Below, in pieces: positions 33,445-43,408 of a stretch of DNA of 64,000 bases (within the stretch, counting starts at the first letter, position 1; every line of letters begins with the position of its first letter). A model generated the notes under the pieces. That model worked only from the letters and a program-made list of their open reading frames with translations. It made no database searches and was not told the DNA's origin. Both the position numbers and the translations under genes were made by a program. Origin of the DNA: GMQP-bins7 sp963776565 (GTDB lineage: Bacteria > Actinomycetota > Thermoleophilia > Gaiellales > Gaiellaceae); assembly GCA_963776565.1 (NCBI GenBank), contig CAVZNF010000015.1, positions 248,001-312,000 on the forward strand, in the 5' to 3' direction.

Positions 33445-34727
33445 GGACATCCCAGGCGAGCCGCACGTCGTCCTCGGTGGTCCGGAAGCTGCCGACAGCG
33501 AGACGGAGCTGATACCGATCCGCGAAGCGCGTGTGCGAGAGGAAGACCTCACCCGAGTCGTTGACGCGCTCGAGCAGCCGCTCGTTCTCCTCGTCCGAGC
33601 CGTCGCGCCGGAAGCAGACGAGCGAGAAGTGCCTCTGCGCGGTCACGTCCCAGCCGGGCTCGTCGCGAACCCAACCCTCGAACAGCTGCGCGAGCCGGAG
33701 ATGCTCGCGAAGTCGCTCCTGCAGGCCGATGCGGCCGTAGCACCGGAGGACGGTCCACAGCTTCAGCGCCCGGAATCGCCGGCCGAGCGGGATCGAGACC
33801 TCGCTGAGGTTGAGCGCGTCGTCGGGCGAGCGCAGGAACTCGGGGACGAGGCTGAAGGCGTTGCGGAAGTCCTCCTGGCGCCGCGTCCACAAGACCGAGC
33901 AGTCCATCGGCACGCCCAGCCACTTGTGCGGGTTCACGCCGATGGAGTCGGCGAGCTCCCACCCGGCGAAGTGCTGGCCGAGCTCCGGCAGGATCGCCGC
34001 AGACCCCGCATACGCCGCATCGACATGGAGCCACGTGCCGGCATCCGCGCACCGCTGCGCGATCTCGGGGACGGGATCGACGGAGGTCATCCCCGTCGTC
34101 CCGATCGTCGCGATGACCGCGCACGCGTCCTCGGCGCCGATCAGATCGGGTCGCATGCGGAACGCGTCGTCGGTCGGCACCTTGCGCAGCTCGAGCTCGA
34201 GGAGCCTGGCCGCTTTCTCGCCCACGGAGTGCGCATGCTCGGAGCAGACGAGAACGCGACGATCGGGCCGGCGCGAGCGCGCGACGATCGCGGCTGCGAG
34301 CACCCCCGTTGAGGCCGTGTCCTCGATGTGGCCTGCGAACTCCTCCGGAAGTCCGACGAGCTGCCGCAGCCAGTCGACGGTCAGCTCCTCGAGCTCCTGG
34401 AGCGCGGGTGACGTGCGCCAGAGGATCCCGACCTGGTTGAGGCCGGCGATGAGGAGCTCCGCGAGCACGCCGGGCTCGGCGCCCGTCGTCGCGAAATAGG
34501 CGAAGAAGCGCGGGCTCTGCCAGTGAGTGAGCCCCGGCAGGAGCACGTTGTCGAGATCGTCGAGAACGGCCGAGAACGGCTCGGGGTCGTCAGGAGGCGA
34601 GGACGGCAGACCCGCGCGGATCGCGCCGGGCTCGACCTGCGACAGGACCGGGAGGTCGCGCACGCCGCTCTAGATACGACGCGACCCAGTCGAGCGCGAG
34701 CGCGCCGTCGTCGCGGAACGTGCTCAC
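33419..34727 (-). CDS. PLP-dependent decarboxylase, aromatic-amino-acid type (one frameshift)
   Basis: About 435 residues after repair. N-terminus STFRDDGALALDWVASYLE joins RVRDLPVLSQVEPGAIRA once one extra G near 34663 is removed. Group II decarboxylase features: HWQSPRFFAYFATTG, DTASTGVLAAAIVARSRRPD, HVDAAYAGSAAILPEL with the Asp that binds the PLP nitrogen, and the PLP lysine in GVNPHKWLGVPMDCSVLW. Substrates of this branch include tyrosine, tryptophan and DOPA; not resolved here. GTG 34727 overlaps the polX stop (GTGA). Confidence 0.88.
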
Positions 34728-36433
34728 GTGCGCAGCTTCTCGATCTCGCGCCAGCTGCGCGTGTTCAGCACCTGCTCCTTCGTGAGCCACGCACGCCGCG
34801 CCTGCGCGACGCCGAATTCCGCATACCCGAGCGCGCCGATCGAGTGCGCGTCGGTCGTGATCGGGATCCGCACGCCTGCCTCGCCTGCGAGCCGGGCATG
34901 CGTGTCGCGCATGTCGAGACGATCGGGCTGGGAGTTGATCTCGAGCGCCGTCTGAGTCTCGACGGCGTGAGCGACGACACGTTCCACGTCCACCGGAGCT
35001 CCGTCGCGCTTGAGTAGCCGTCGACCCGTGAGGTGCCCGATGCAGTCGACGTGCGGGTTGTCCATCGCGCCGAGGATCCGCTCGGTCGGGCTGCGGTCGA
35101 ACGACGTGTGCAGCGACGCGATCACCCAGTCGAGCTCGGCGAGCGTGCCGTCGTCCACGTCGAGGGAACCGTCGGCGCGAATGTTCACCTCGATCCCTCG
35201 GAGTACGCGAAACGACTTCACCCGCGCGTTGAGCTCGGCGATCTCCTTCCACTGGGCCTCGAGCCGGCCGTCCCGCAGATAGTGCGAGTGGTCGGTGATG
35301 CAGAGAAAGCGGTACCCGCGAGACTTGGCCGTGAGCGCCATCTCCTCGAGCGTGTTCTTGCCGTCCGACGACCAGGTCGAGTGGCAGTGCATCTCGCCGC
35401 GCAGGTCTCCGAGCTCGACGAGCTCCGGCAGCTCGCCCTCGCGCGCGGCGCCGATCTCGTGCGTTCCCTCCCGCAGCTCGGGTGGGATGGGCGCGTAGCC
35501 GAGGAACTCGTACAGCTCGTCCTCGCTCGCGTGCGTCACGACCTCGCCGCTCTCGACCTCCGTGACCCCGTACTCCGAGATCGACAGTCCGCGGCGCTGA
35601 GCGTCCTCGCGCAGCGCGATGTTGTGGTCCTTCGAGCCCGTGAAGTGCTGGAGCACGTTGCCGTAGCACTCCGGTGGAACCACCCGGAGGTCGAAGCGGA
35701 GACCGTCGTGACCGACGACCGTCGCCTTCGTGTCACCGCGCGCCGCGACCTCCGCGACCCAGTCCCCGTCGCAGAACGCGGCGATCAAGGCCGGCGGGTC
35801 GGTCGACGTCGCGATGAGATCGAGGTCGCGCACGGTCTCACGACGCCGCCGGATGCTGCCCGCCTCGGACACCGCGATTGCCGCCGGATGCGCGGCGAGC
35901 TCGGCGACCACGCGGCGTACTGCAGGGAGCGCCTGACCGAGAAGCCGACGCTCCTCCGCCTTGTCGCCGACTCCCGCCTCGAGCGCCTTCAGGATCTTCT
36001 CCTCGCTGCGCGCGCCCATTCCGGAGAGATCGCGCAGCCGGCCCTCCTCGGCGGCGCTCTGGAGCCCGTCGAGCGATGTGATGCCGAGCTGCATCCAGAT
36101 GCGCGCCGCCGTCTTCGGGCCGACTCCCGGGAGCCTCAGGAAGTCCACGACCCCCGCCGGTACGAGGCCGCGGCGCTTGGTGAGTGCGTGCATCTCGCCG
36201 CCCTCGACCACCTCGACCACCTTGTTCTCGATCGTCTTGCCGATGCCCGGCAGCTGCTTGGCCTTCCCCTCGAGCGCGAGCTCGGCGATCGGTAGCGGGG
36301 ACTCGCGGATTCGCCCCGCCGCCCGCCGGTACGCGATCACCTTGAACGACTCCTCCTCGAGGATCTCCGAGAGGTCCGCGAGCAGGTCGAGCTGGTCCGC
36401 CAGAGCGTCGTTGCGGGGCAACGTCTGAGGCAT
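34724..36433 (-). CDS. polX: DNA polymerase X with PHP domain
   Basis: 569 residues, the standard bacterial PolX length. HhH region with LPGIGKTIENKVVEV and LRLPGVGPKTAARIW; nucleotidyltransferase core GSIRRRRETVRDLDLIATS with the catalytic Asp pair and FDLRVVPPECYGNVLQHFTG; then the PHP domain starting GEMHCHSTWSSDGKNTLEEM and ITDHSHYL, with INSQPDRLD and TTDAHS metal ligands near the end. Acts in base-excision gap filling with 3'-5' exonuclease or phosphatase activity. ATG 36433. Divergent from the glycosyltransferase 17 bp away. Confidence 0.95.
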   Translation of the reverse strand: MPQTLPRNDALADQLDLLADLSEILEEESFKVIAYRRAAGRIRESPLPIAELALEGKAKQLPGIGKTIENKVVEVVEGGEMHALTKRRGLVPAGVVDFLRLPGVGPKTAARIWMQLGITSLDGLQSAAEEGRLRDLSGMGARSEEKILKALEAGVGDKAEERRLLGQALPAVRRVVAELAAHPAAIAVSEAGSIRRRRETVRDLDLIATSTDPPALIAAFCDGDWVAEVAARGDTKATVVGHDGLRFDLRVVPPECYGNVLQHFTGSKDHNIALREDAQRRGLSISEYGVTEVESGEVVTHASEDELYEFLGYAPIPPELREGTHEIGAAREGELPELVELGDLRGEMHCHSTWSSDGKNTLEEMALTAKSRGYRFLCITDHSHYLRDGRLEAQWKEIAELNARVKSFRVLRGIEVNIRADGSLDVDDGTLAELDWVIASLHTSFDRSPTERILGAMDNPHVDCIGHLTGRRLLKRDGAPVDVERVVAHAVETQTALEINSQPDRLDMRDTHARLAGEAGVRIPITTDAHSIGALGYAEFGVAQARRAWLTKEQVLNTRSWREIEKLRT

Positions 36434-36450
36434 CCCGCGATGATACGGCG

Positions 36451-37173
36451 ATGCCTCGCGCGGTCCTGTGCCTCCCGACGTACAACGAGCGCGAGAACAT
36501 CGAGGCCATGATCGACGCGCTCGGCGACGTGCTCGACACCGACCGCGATCGCGTCCTCGTCATCGACGACGGCTCTCCGGATGGAACCGGCGAGATCGCC
36601 GACCGGCTCGCCGCCGAGCACCCGTGGGTCTCGGTGCTTCACCGCGAGACGAAGGAGGGAATCGGGCCGGCGTACATCGCAGGGTTCCGGCGCGCTCTCT
36701 CGGAGGACGCCGAGCTCGTGCTCGAGATGGACTGCGACTTCTCGCACAACCCGGCCGACGTGCCGAGGCTGATCGCGGCCGCGGACAACGCCGACCTCGT
36801 GCTCGGCTCGCGCTACGCGCCCGGAGGCGGTACGGCGAACTGGGGTCTCGTCCGCCGGATCGTGTCGCGGGGCGGATGCCTGTACGCGCAGGTCCTCCTC
36901 GGCATGCGCGTGCGCGATCTCACGGGTGGCTTCAAGTGCTTTCGCCGGGCCACGCTCGAAGCGATCGACCTCGACGCCCTCTCCGCCCACGGCTACGCGT
37001 TCCAGATCGAGACGACCTACCGCGTCCGCAAGGCGGGCCTCCGGATCGAGGAGGTGCCGATCACGTTCGTGGAGCGCCGTGCGGGCGCGTCGAAGATGAC
37101 GGGCTCGATCGTCGCCGAGGCGATGTGGAAGGTTCCGTTGCTCCGGCTGCGGGCACTCACCGGCAAGCTGTAG
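36451..37173 (+). CDS. polyprenol-phosphate mannosyltransferase (Dpm1/Ppm1-type GT2)
   Basis: 240 residues. GT2 fold: CLPTYNERENIEAMIDALGD, VIDDGSPDGTGEIADRL, EMDCDFSHNPADVPRLI (DxD), RYAPGGGTANWG and LTGGFKCFRRATLEAID. Ends without C-terminal membrane helices, like soluble Dpm1. Transfers mannose (or another hexose) from a nucleotide sugar to polyprenol phosphate for later cell-surface glycosylation. ATG 36451. Two nt after its stop a thioredoxin gene begins. Confidence 0.92.
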   Translation: MPRAVLCLPTYNERENIEAMIDALGDVLDTDRDRVLVIDDGSPDGTGEIADRLAAEHPWVSVLHRETKEGIGPAYIAGFRRALSEDAELVLEMDCDFSHNPADVPRLIAAADNADLVLGSRYAPGGGTANWGLVRRIVSRGGCLYAQVLLGMRVRDLTGGFKCFRRATLEAIDLDALSAHGYAFQIETTYRVRKAGLRIEEVPITFVERRAGASKMTGSIVAEAMWKVPLLRLRALTGKL

Positions 37174-37175
37174 GC

Positions 37176-37490
37176 GTGGAGACAGTCGGTGCCGCGGCCT
37201 TCGAGCACGACGTGCTCGACTCCCCGATCCCCGTGATGGTCGACTTCTGGGCGCCCTGGTGCAAGCCGTGCGACGCGATCGAGCCCCACCTACGGGAGAT
37301 CGCAGAGGAGTGGGGCGAGCGCATCCGGCTCGTACGCGTGAACGTCGACGAGGAAGCCGGCCTCTCGGGGCGCTACGGGGTCCTCTCGTTGCCGACCGTG
37401 ATCCTCTTCGCCGGCGGGGAGGCGAAGGCAACGGTCTACGGCGCACAGCCGCGCGCGACGTTCGAGCGCGAGTTCAGCCCGTACGTGTGA
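37176..37490 (+). CDS. thioredoxin-family protein
   Basis: 104 residues with the active site WAPWCKPC near residue 27 (CxPC; Lys replaces the usual Gly), the cis-Pro in SLPTVILF near 73, and FAGGEAKATVYGAQPR. Short and soluble. GTG 37176 is 2 nt downstream of the glycosyltransferase stop, and its own stop overlaps the helicase GTG at 37487. It probably acts as a cytosolic disulfide reductase; partner unknown. Confidence 0.92.
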   Translation: METVGAAAFEHDVLDSPIPVMVDFWAPWCKPCDAIEPHLREIAEEWGERIRLVRVNVDEEAGLSGRYGVLSLPTVILFAGGEAKATVYGAQPRATFEREFSPYV

Positions 37491-39725
37491 CGACGATCGC
37501 CGCGAGCTGGGCGGACATCCTCGAGGGCGAGGAGATCGCGTACTCGGGTGTCGAGCCCTCGCGCAAGCCGAAGCTCGAGCCGCTGCCGGACGACCTCGAT
37601 CCACGCGTCGCATCCGCGCTCGTCGCGAACGGCGTAACCGCGCTCTACCGACACCAGGCCGAGACCTGGGAGGCGGCGCAGCGCGGCGAGAACGTCGTCG
37701 TCACGACCGGCACCGCGTCGGGCAAGTCGCTCGCGTTCAACCTGCCCGTCCTCGACGCGATCGCGCGCGAGCCGAAGACACGCGCGCTCTACCTCTACCC
37801 GACGAAGGCGCTCGCGCAGGATCAGGCGCGCTCGCTCGCGGAGCTCCGGCTGAAGGGGCTCCGTCCCGCGATCTACGACGGCGACACGCCGAGCGAGCGG
37901 CGGTGGCAGATTCGCAAGTGGTCGAACCTCGTCCTGACGAACCCGGACATGCTGCACATCGGCGTCCTCCCGCACCACGATCGCTGGGGAGACGTGCTCG
38001 CGAACCTCCGCTATGTCGTCATCGACGAGGCGCACGTCTACCGCGGGGTCTTCGGCTCTCACGTCGCGAACGTGCTCCGCCGGCTGCGGCGGCTCGCGCG
38101 GATCTACGAGGCCGACCCGCAGTTCCTCCTCGCGTCCGCGACGATCGCGAACGCAGGCGAACTCGCACTCGAGCTCACCGGTCAGGCGGCGACCGTCGTC
38201 GATCAGGACACGTCTGCGCAAGCCGAGCGCGAGGTGGTCATCTGGAACCCTCCCCTCCTCGATGTCGAGCTCGGCCTGCGGGCGAGCCCGCTCGGCGACG
38301 CGGCGCGTCTTCTCTCCCAGCTCACCTCGCGCGGCCTGCGGACGATCTGCTTCGCGAAGAGCCGCAAGGCGGCGGAGCTGATCCACCGCTTCGCCGCCGA
38401 GCGCGTGGACATCGCAACGAGGAGTCGGCTCGCGCCGTACCGCGCCGGCTACACGGCCGAGCAGCGTCGCGAGATCGAGCGGCGACTGGTCGAGGGAGAG
38501 CTCCTCGGCGTCACGGCGACGGACGCGCTCGAGCTCGGGATCGACATCGGCCTGCTCGACTGCGCGATCTCGGTCGGGTTCCCGGGAACCGTCGCGTCGC
38601 TCAGGCAGCAGTGGGGACGCGCCGGCAGGCGGGAGCGGGGCCTGGCGATCCTCGTCGCATCGGACGACGCACTCGATCAGTTCTTCGCGCGGGAGCCTGA
38701 CGCGCTGCTCTCCCGGCGCGTCGAGGCGGCGATTCTCGATCACGCGAACCCGCGCATCCTCGATCCGCACGTCCTCGCCGCCGCATTCGAAGCGCCGCTG
38801 GACGACGGCGACGCGGCCACGCTCGGCTCCGAGGCGTTACGCCGTGCCGCAGAGCTGCCGGAGCTCGAGCACACGCCGGCGGGCTACGTGTGGAAGGGCC
38901 GCGACTATCCGGCCGCGCGCGTCTCGCTCCGCTCGGGCGATGCCGAGGCGTTCACCGTCGTCGACGGCGAAACCGGCTCGCTCCTCGGCCTCGTCGAGCG
39001 AGACCGCGCGTACTCGACCGTGCACGAGGGCGCGGTCTACCTCCACCTCGGCGAGCAGTACCTCGTCGAGTCGCTGTCGTTCGAGGATCGCGTCGCCGTG
39101 GTGAGAGCCGCGTCCGTCGACTGGTACACGCAGGCGAAGAAGGAGTCGGAGACGACGATCGAGTCGAGCGAGCGGATCGATGCACGCCTCGGTGTCGAGC
39201 TCCACTTCGGCTCGGTCTCGGTGACGGAGCAGGTCGTCGGCTACGCGCGCAAGGCGGTGCGCGACGGCTCGACGATCGACGTCGTGCCGATGCTCATGCC
39301 CGAGACGACCTTCGAGACCGAGGCGATCTGGTTCTGCCCCGAGGCGGCGCACCTCGAAGGCCTCGAGCAGATGCCGAAGCTCCTCGGCGCGCTGCACGCG
39401 GCCGAGCACAGCCTCATCGCGCTCCTTCCGCTGTGGGCGATGTGCGACCGCTGGGACATCGGCGGGCTCTCGACGAACCTCCACTACCAGACCGGCCGAC
39501 CGACGATCTTCGTCTACGACGGCCACTCCGGAGGCGTCGGGATCACCGAGCGCGGCTTCGACCGCTTCGAGCGACTGGGTCGAGGACACGGCGCGCATGC
39601 TCCAGCGCTGCCCGTGCGCGGCGGGCTGCCCTTCGTGCGTGCAGAGCCCGAAGTGCGGGAACCTCAACGAGCCGCTCGACAAGGCGGGCGCGCGAACGCT
39701 CCTCGAGCGGATGCTCGCGTCGTAG
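37487..39725 (+). CDS. DEAD/DEAH helicase with DUF1998 zinc domain (MrfA/SftH-like; one frameshift)
   Basis: About 745 residues after repair. Motif I TTGTASGKSLAFNLPVL, Ia YLYPTKALAQDQ, II VIDEAHVYRGVFGSH, III LLASATIANAGEL, IV/V GVTATDALELGIDIG, VI QQWGRAGRRERG. The C-terminal DUF1998 region contains SGGVGITERGFDRFERWVED and a four-Cys cluster CPCAAGCPSC...KC, matching the B. subtilis MrfA and mycobacterial SftH group linked to DNA repair. One extra C near 39575 breaks the frame before the Cys cluster. GTG 37487 overlaps the thioredoxin stop. Confidence 0.88.
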
Positions 39726-39784
39726 TGTCGATTCCGCCCGCTGCAGTTCGTCTTGGTCATGCAAGCGACGAAACGGAGGAAAGC

Positions 39785-40149
39785 GTGCAGTACATGGCAC
39801 TGATCTACGCCGACGAGGACATGCTGGTCCGGCTTCTCCGACGAGGAGCGCGAGGCGGCGTACGACAAGTACCGCGCCTTCGGGAGCGAGGCAGAGGCTG
39901 CCGGCGTGCTCGCCGGCGGACAATGAGCTCGGGTCGACCCGCGACGCGACGACGGTGCGGGTTCGCGACGAGACGCTCGTCACGGATGGGCCTTATGCCG
40001 AGGTGAAGGAAGCGCTCGGCGGCTTCTACATCCTCGAGTGTGCGTCGATGGACGACGCGCTCGACTGGGCGGCACGGATTCCTGGCGCCGAGCACGGTGC
40101 CGTCGAGGTTCGGCCGGTCCACGTCGATCCGGAGGAGGTGCAGCTGTGA
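39785..40149 (+). CDS. YCII-related DGPF protein, first copy (two frameshifts)
   Basis: About 120 residues after repair. YMALIYADEDML at the N-terminus, DNELGSTRDATTVRVRDETL, VTDGPYAEVKEALGGFYIL (the DGPF/DGPY signature) and ARIPGAEHGAVEVRPVH at the end. GGAGG lies 5 nt before the GTG at 39785. Extra bases near 39826 and 39921 break the frame. DGPF proteins accompany ECF42 sigma factors, as here. Biochemical role unsettled. Confidence 0.85.
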
Positions 40150-40506
40150 ACTACGCGATGCTCATCTACGACAACGACGCCGGCTGGGCCGATCTCCCCG
40201 ACGAGGAGAGGGCGGCGCTCCGGGCGCAGGAGATGCCCGCATGGGTCGCGCTCTTCGAGGAGCTCGGCAAGGCCGATCCGAACGTGTCCGGCAAGGAGCT
40301 CGACGGGCGCACAGACCGCGAAGGTCGTTCGTGTCCGCGACGGCGAGCGCATCGTCACGGACGGGCCGTTCGCCGAGACGAAGGAGGTCCTGGGCGGCCT
40401 CTTCCTGATCGATCTCCCCGACCTCGACGAAGCGATCCGCCTCGCCTCCATGATCCCCGCCGCGAAGGGAGAGGGCGCGATCGAGATCCGTCCCGTGCTG
40501 CAATAG
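40146..40506 (+). CDS. YCII-related DGPF protein, second copy (one frameshift)
   Basis: About 119 residues after repair. NYAMLIYDNDAGWADLPDEE, MPAWVALFEELGKADP, VTDGPFAETKEVLGGLFLID (DGPF motif) and AAKGEGAIEIRPVLQ. An extra G in the GGG run near 40304 breaks the frame after GKELDG. GTG 40146 overlaps the first copy's stop, and the sigma factor starts 7 nt after its own stop. Similar to copy 1 through the whole length, so a tandem duplication. Confidence 0.85.
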
Positions 40507-40513
40507 GCACTGC

Positions 40514-41710
40514 ATGCAGCAGGACGTCGAGCGCGTCTTCCGGGAGGAGTGGAGCAGTGCCGTGGGCATCCTCACGCGCGTCCTCGGCGACCTCGAACTC
40601 GCCGAGGACGCCGTGCAGGACGCGTTCGCGACCGCGGTCGAGCGGTGGCCTCGAGAGGGATTGCCTCGTACTCCGGGAGCCTGGATCGTCACGACTGCCC
40701 GTAACCGCGCGATCGACCGGATTCGTCGCGAGAAGGTCTTCCAGCGGAAGGCCGAGCTCATCGGGCGGCTGCAGGAGCTGCCGGCCGAGGAGGACGACGT
40801 GAGTGCCATCCCCGACGAGCGGCTCGCGCTCGTCTTCACGTGCTGCCATCCGGCGCTCGCCGCGGACAGCAGAGTCGCGCTGACACTCCGCGAGGTCGGC
40901 GGCCTCACGACCGCCGAGATCGCACATGCGTTCCTCGTCGCAGAGCCTGCGATGGCGCAGCGCCTCGTCCGCGCGAAGCGGAAGATCCGCGGCGCCGGGA
41001 TCCCCTTCCGCGTCCCGCCTGACCATCTGCTCCCCGAGCGCCTGCGTTCGGTGCTTGCCGTGCTCTACCTCGTGTTCAACGAGGGCTACGCGGCGACGGC
41101 CGGTTCCGACCACGTGCGTGCCGACCTCTGCGACGAGGCAATTCGGCTCGGCAAGCTGCTCGCCGTCCTCATGCCCGACGAGCCCGAGGTACTCGGCCTG
41201 CTCGCCCTCATGCTCCTGCAGGACTCGCGTCGCGCCGCTCGTGTCGGAGCCGACGGCGAGATCGTGCTGCTCGAGGATCAGGACAGGTCACTCTGGGATC
41301 GAAGGCGGATCGACGAGGGGCTCCGCATGCTCGAGCGGGCCGTTTCGCTGCGGCGACCAGGCGCGTACCAGCTCCAGGCGGCGATCGCGGCGGCGCACTC
41401 CGAGAGTCGCCCGAGAGAAGAGATCGTCCTCCTGTACGAGGCGCTCGTAACCAGCGATCCCTCTCCGGTCGTCCGACTGAATCACGCCGTGGCGGTTGCG
41501 CTCGCGGGCGATGTCGACGAAGGGCTCCGTCTGATCACGGAGATCGACGGGCTCGACGAGTACCACCTCATGCACGCGGCGCGTGCCGACCTGCATCGCC
41601 GTCTGGATCAACGGGACGAGGCCGCCGCCGCGTATCGCCGAGCACTCGAGCTGACGACGAGCGCGGTCGAGACCCGGTACCTGAAGCGACGCCTAGCCGA
41701 GGTCTCGTAG
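40514..41710 (+). CDS. ECF42-type RNA polymerase sigma factor
   Basis: 398 residues, much longer than a minimal ECF factor. Sigma2 region: VLGDLELAEDAVQDAFATAV and TPGAWIVTTARNRAIDRIRR; sigma4 region: LALVFTCCHPALAADSRVAL and TTAEIAHAFLVAEPAMAQRL; then a roughly 220-residue C-terminal helical domain with LYLVFNEGYAAT and TPR-like repeats (HRRLDQRDEAAAAYRRALEL). That extension plus DGPF neighbours is the ECF42 (SigI-like, COG4941) arrangement. No anti-sigma factor is adjacent; in this group the C-terminal domain is needed for function. Confidence 0.92.
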   Translation: MQQDVERVFREEWSSAVGILTRVLGDLELAEDAVQDAFATAVERWPREGLPRTPGAWIVTTARNRAIDRIRREKVFQRKAELIGRLQELPAEEDDVSAIPDERLALVFTCCHPALAADSRVALTLREVGGLTTAEIAHAFLVAEPAMAQRLVRAKRKIRGAGIPFRVPPDHLLPERLRSVLAVLYLVFNEGYAATAGSDHVRADLCDEAIRLGKLLAVLMPDEPEVLGLLALMLLQDSRRAARVGADGEIVLLEDQDRSLWDRRRIDEGLRMLERAVSLRRPGAYQLQAAIAAAHSESRPREEIVLLYEALVTSDPSPVVRLNHAVAVALAGDVDEGLRLITEIDGLDEYHLMHAARADLHRRLDQRDEAAAAYRRALELTTSAVETRYLKRRLAEVS

Positions 41711-42137
41711 CGCGAGCTCAACGGCCTCGACTGGGCTCGCCGCGGCAAGGGTGCCCTCGACGGACGGCGCTCCCCCGAGCGCGACGACACACCTTCCGAG
41801 TCGGAGTGCGAGCGCCATCTCCGCGATCGTCCCGTAGCTTCCGCCCACGGCGATCACCGCGTCCCCGGACGCAGCGACCGCGAGGTTTCGCGCATGCCCG
41901 ATCCCGGTCACGACCACGTGATCCGCCCAGGCGTTCGCGGCGCTCCGATCCTCGCCCGGAAGGATCGCGATCGTCGCGCCGCCCGACCGACTTCGCGCCA
42001 CGGTGAGCGGCCGCCATGACCTCTCCGAGGCCACCGGTCACGACCGTGCAGCCTCGTTCCGCGAGCAGTCGGCCGACCTCTTCGGCTGCGTCCTCCCACT
42101 CGGCGCCGCTGCCGATCACTGCGACCTGGCGCGCCAT
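41693..42137 (-). CDS. LOG-like Rossmann nucleotide-binding protein (one frameshift)
   Basis: About 147 residues after repair. RQVAVIGSGAEWEDAAEEVG, GCTVVTGGLGEVMAAAHRGA, then GGATIAILPGEDRSAANAWA after removing an extra base near 41981, and VGGSYGTIAEMALALRLGR, which is the GGxxGT-xE motif of the LOG/TIGR00725 family. Some relatives are cytokinin-activating phosphoribohydrolases, but this short branch is of unknown substrate. Converges on the sigma factor with an 18-bp overlap. ATG 42137. Confidence 0.8.
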
Positions 42138-42154
42138 CGTGGTAAGCATGACCC

Positions 42155-43408
42155 GTGGAGCGACGCGAGGCACGCGGTGGCACCCTCATTCTCGGCGGCG
42201 GCTTCGCCGGAAGCTACGTCGCAAGGCTCCTGAAGCGGAACGGCGCGACGATCGTGTCGCAGGAGAACTTCATGCTGTACACGCCGCTACTCCCGGAGGC
42301 GGCGTCGGGAACGCTCGAGCCGCGCCACGTCGTCGTGCCGCTCCGCGAGATGTGCCCGCACGCCGAGCTCCTGCTCGGCGACATCGCGAGCCACGATCGG
42401 ACCGCGAGATCAGTCGTCGTCCACACCCTCGCCGGACCGCTCGAGATCGGATACGAGCGGCTCGTCGTCGCGCTCGGGGCGCGGACGCGTGTGTTCCCCG
42501 TGCCCGGGCTCGCGGAGCACGGGATGGGCTTCAAGGACCTCGCCGACGCGATCGCGCTGCGCAACCGCGTCCTGCTGCAGCTCGAGCGCGCGACGATCCA
42601 CCCGGAGGACCCCTCCGAGCTCGGGTTCGTCTTCGTCGGCGCCGGCTACGCGGGCGTCGAGGCGCTCGCGGAGCTGAACGACATGGCGCAGGCCGCGCTC
42701 CGCTCGTACCCCACTCTCCGAGAGAAGCCCCAGCGCTGGGTACTCGTCGACGCCGCCCCGAAGATCCTCCCCGAGATCCCGCGCCGTCTCGGGGAATACG
42801 CCGGGCGGCGGTTGGAGCGCCGCGGCGTCGAGATCCACGTCGGCACGACCCTCGAGTCCTACGACGGCCGCGAGGCAGTCCTCGCGAACGGTGTGCGCAT
42901 CCCGGCGAGAACGCTCGTCTGGACGGCCGGCGTGCGCGCGAGCCCGCTTCTGCCCGAGCTCGACGTTCCGCTCGACGAGCGCGGTCGCGTCATCGTGGAC
43001 GAGACGCTCCGGATCGAGGGCTCCGACGACATGTGGGCGCTCGGCGATTGCACCGCGGTGCCCAACACGAAGACACCAGGCATCGTCGATCCACCGACGT
43101 GCCAGCATGCCCTCCGCCAGGCGCGGCGGCTCGCGAGGAACCTGACCGGCACGCCGAAGCCGTACGGCTACAAGATGCTCGGCCAGGTCGCGACGCTCGG
43201 GCACTTCAAGGGCATCGCCGAGATCCCCGGCCTGCATCTCTGGGGCTTCCCCGGGTGGTTCGTCACGAGGTCGTATCACCTGTACCAGCTCCCGCTCCTC
43301 ACGAGGAAGCTTCGCGTCGTGGCCGACTGGACCGTCGCGCTCTTCTTCCCCCGCGACATCGTCGAGCTCTCGATGCTCGGCCATCCGCGCAAGCTCGGCG
43401 ACGACTAG
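42155..43408 (+). CDS. ndh: type II NADH dehydrogenase-like FAD oxidoreductase
   Basis: 417 residues. FAD site LILGGGFAGSYVARLL at the start, substrate-facing ENFMLYTPLLPEAASG, NADH site FVFVGAGYAGVEALAEL near residue 155, and the second FAD motif MWALGDCTAVPN near 295. The C-terminal LWGFPGWFVTRSYHLYQLPL resembles the membrane-interacting helices of NDH-2. It would feed electrons from NADH to quinone without proton pumping. GTG 42155 start; the tail overlaps the convergent ligD polymerase gene by 4 bp. Confidence 0.88.
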   Translation: MERREARGGTLILGGGFAGSYVARLLKRNGATIVSQENFMLYTPLLPEAASGTLEPRHVVVPLREMCPHAELLLGDIASHDRTARSVVVHTLAGPLEIGYERLVVALGARTRVFPVPGLAEHGMGFKDLADAIALRNRVLLQLERATIHPEDPSELGFVFVGAGYAGVEALAELNDMAQAALRSYPTLREKPQRWVLVDAAPKILPEIPRRLGEYAGRRLERRGVEIHVGTTLESYDGREAVLANGVRIPARTLVWTAGVRASPLLPELDVPLDERGRVIVDETLRIEGSDDMWALGDCTAVPNTKTPGIVDPPTCQHALRQARRLARNLTGTPKPYGYKMLGQVATLGHFKGIAEIPGLHLWGFPGWFVTRSYHLYQLPLLTRKLRVVADWTVALFFPRDIVELSMLGHPRKLGDD

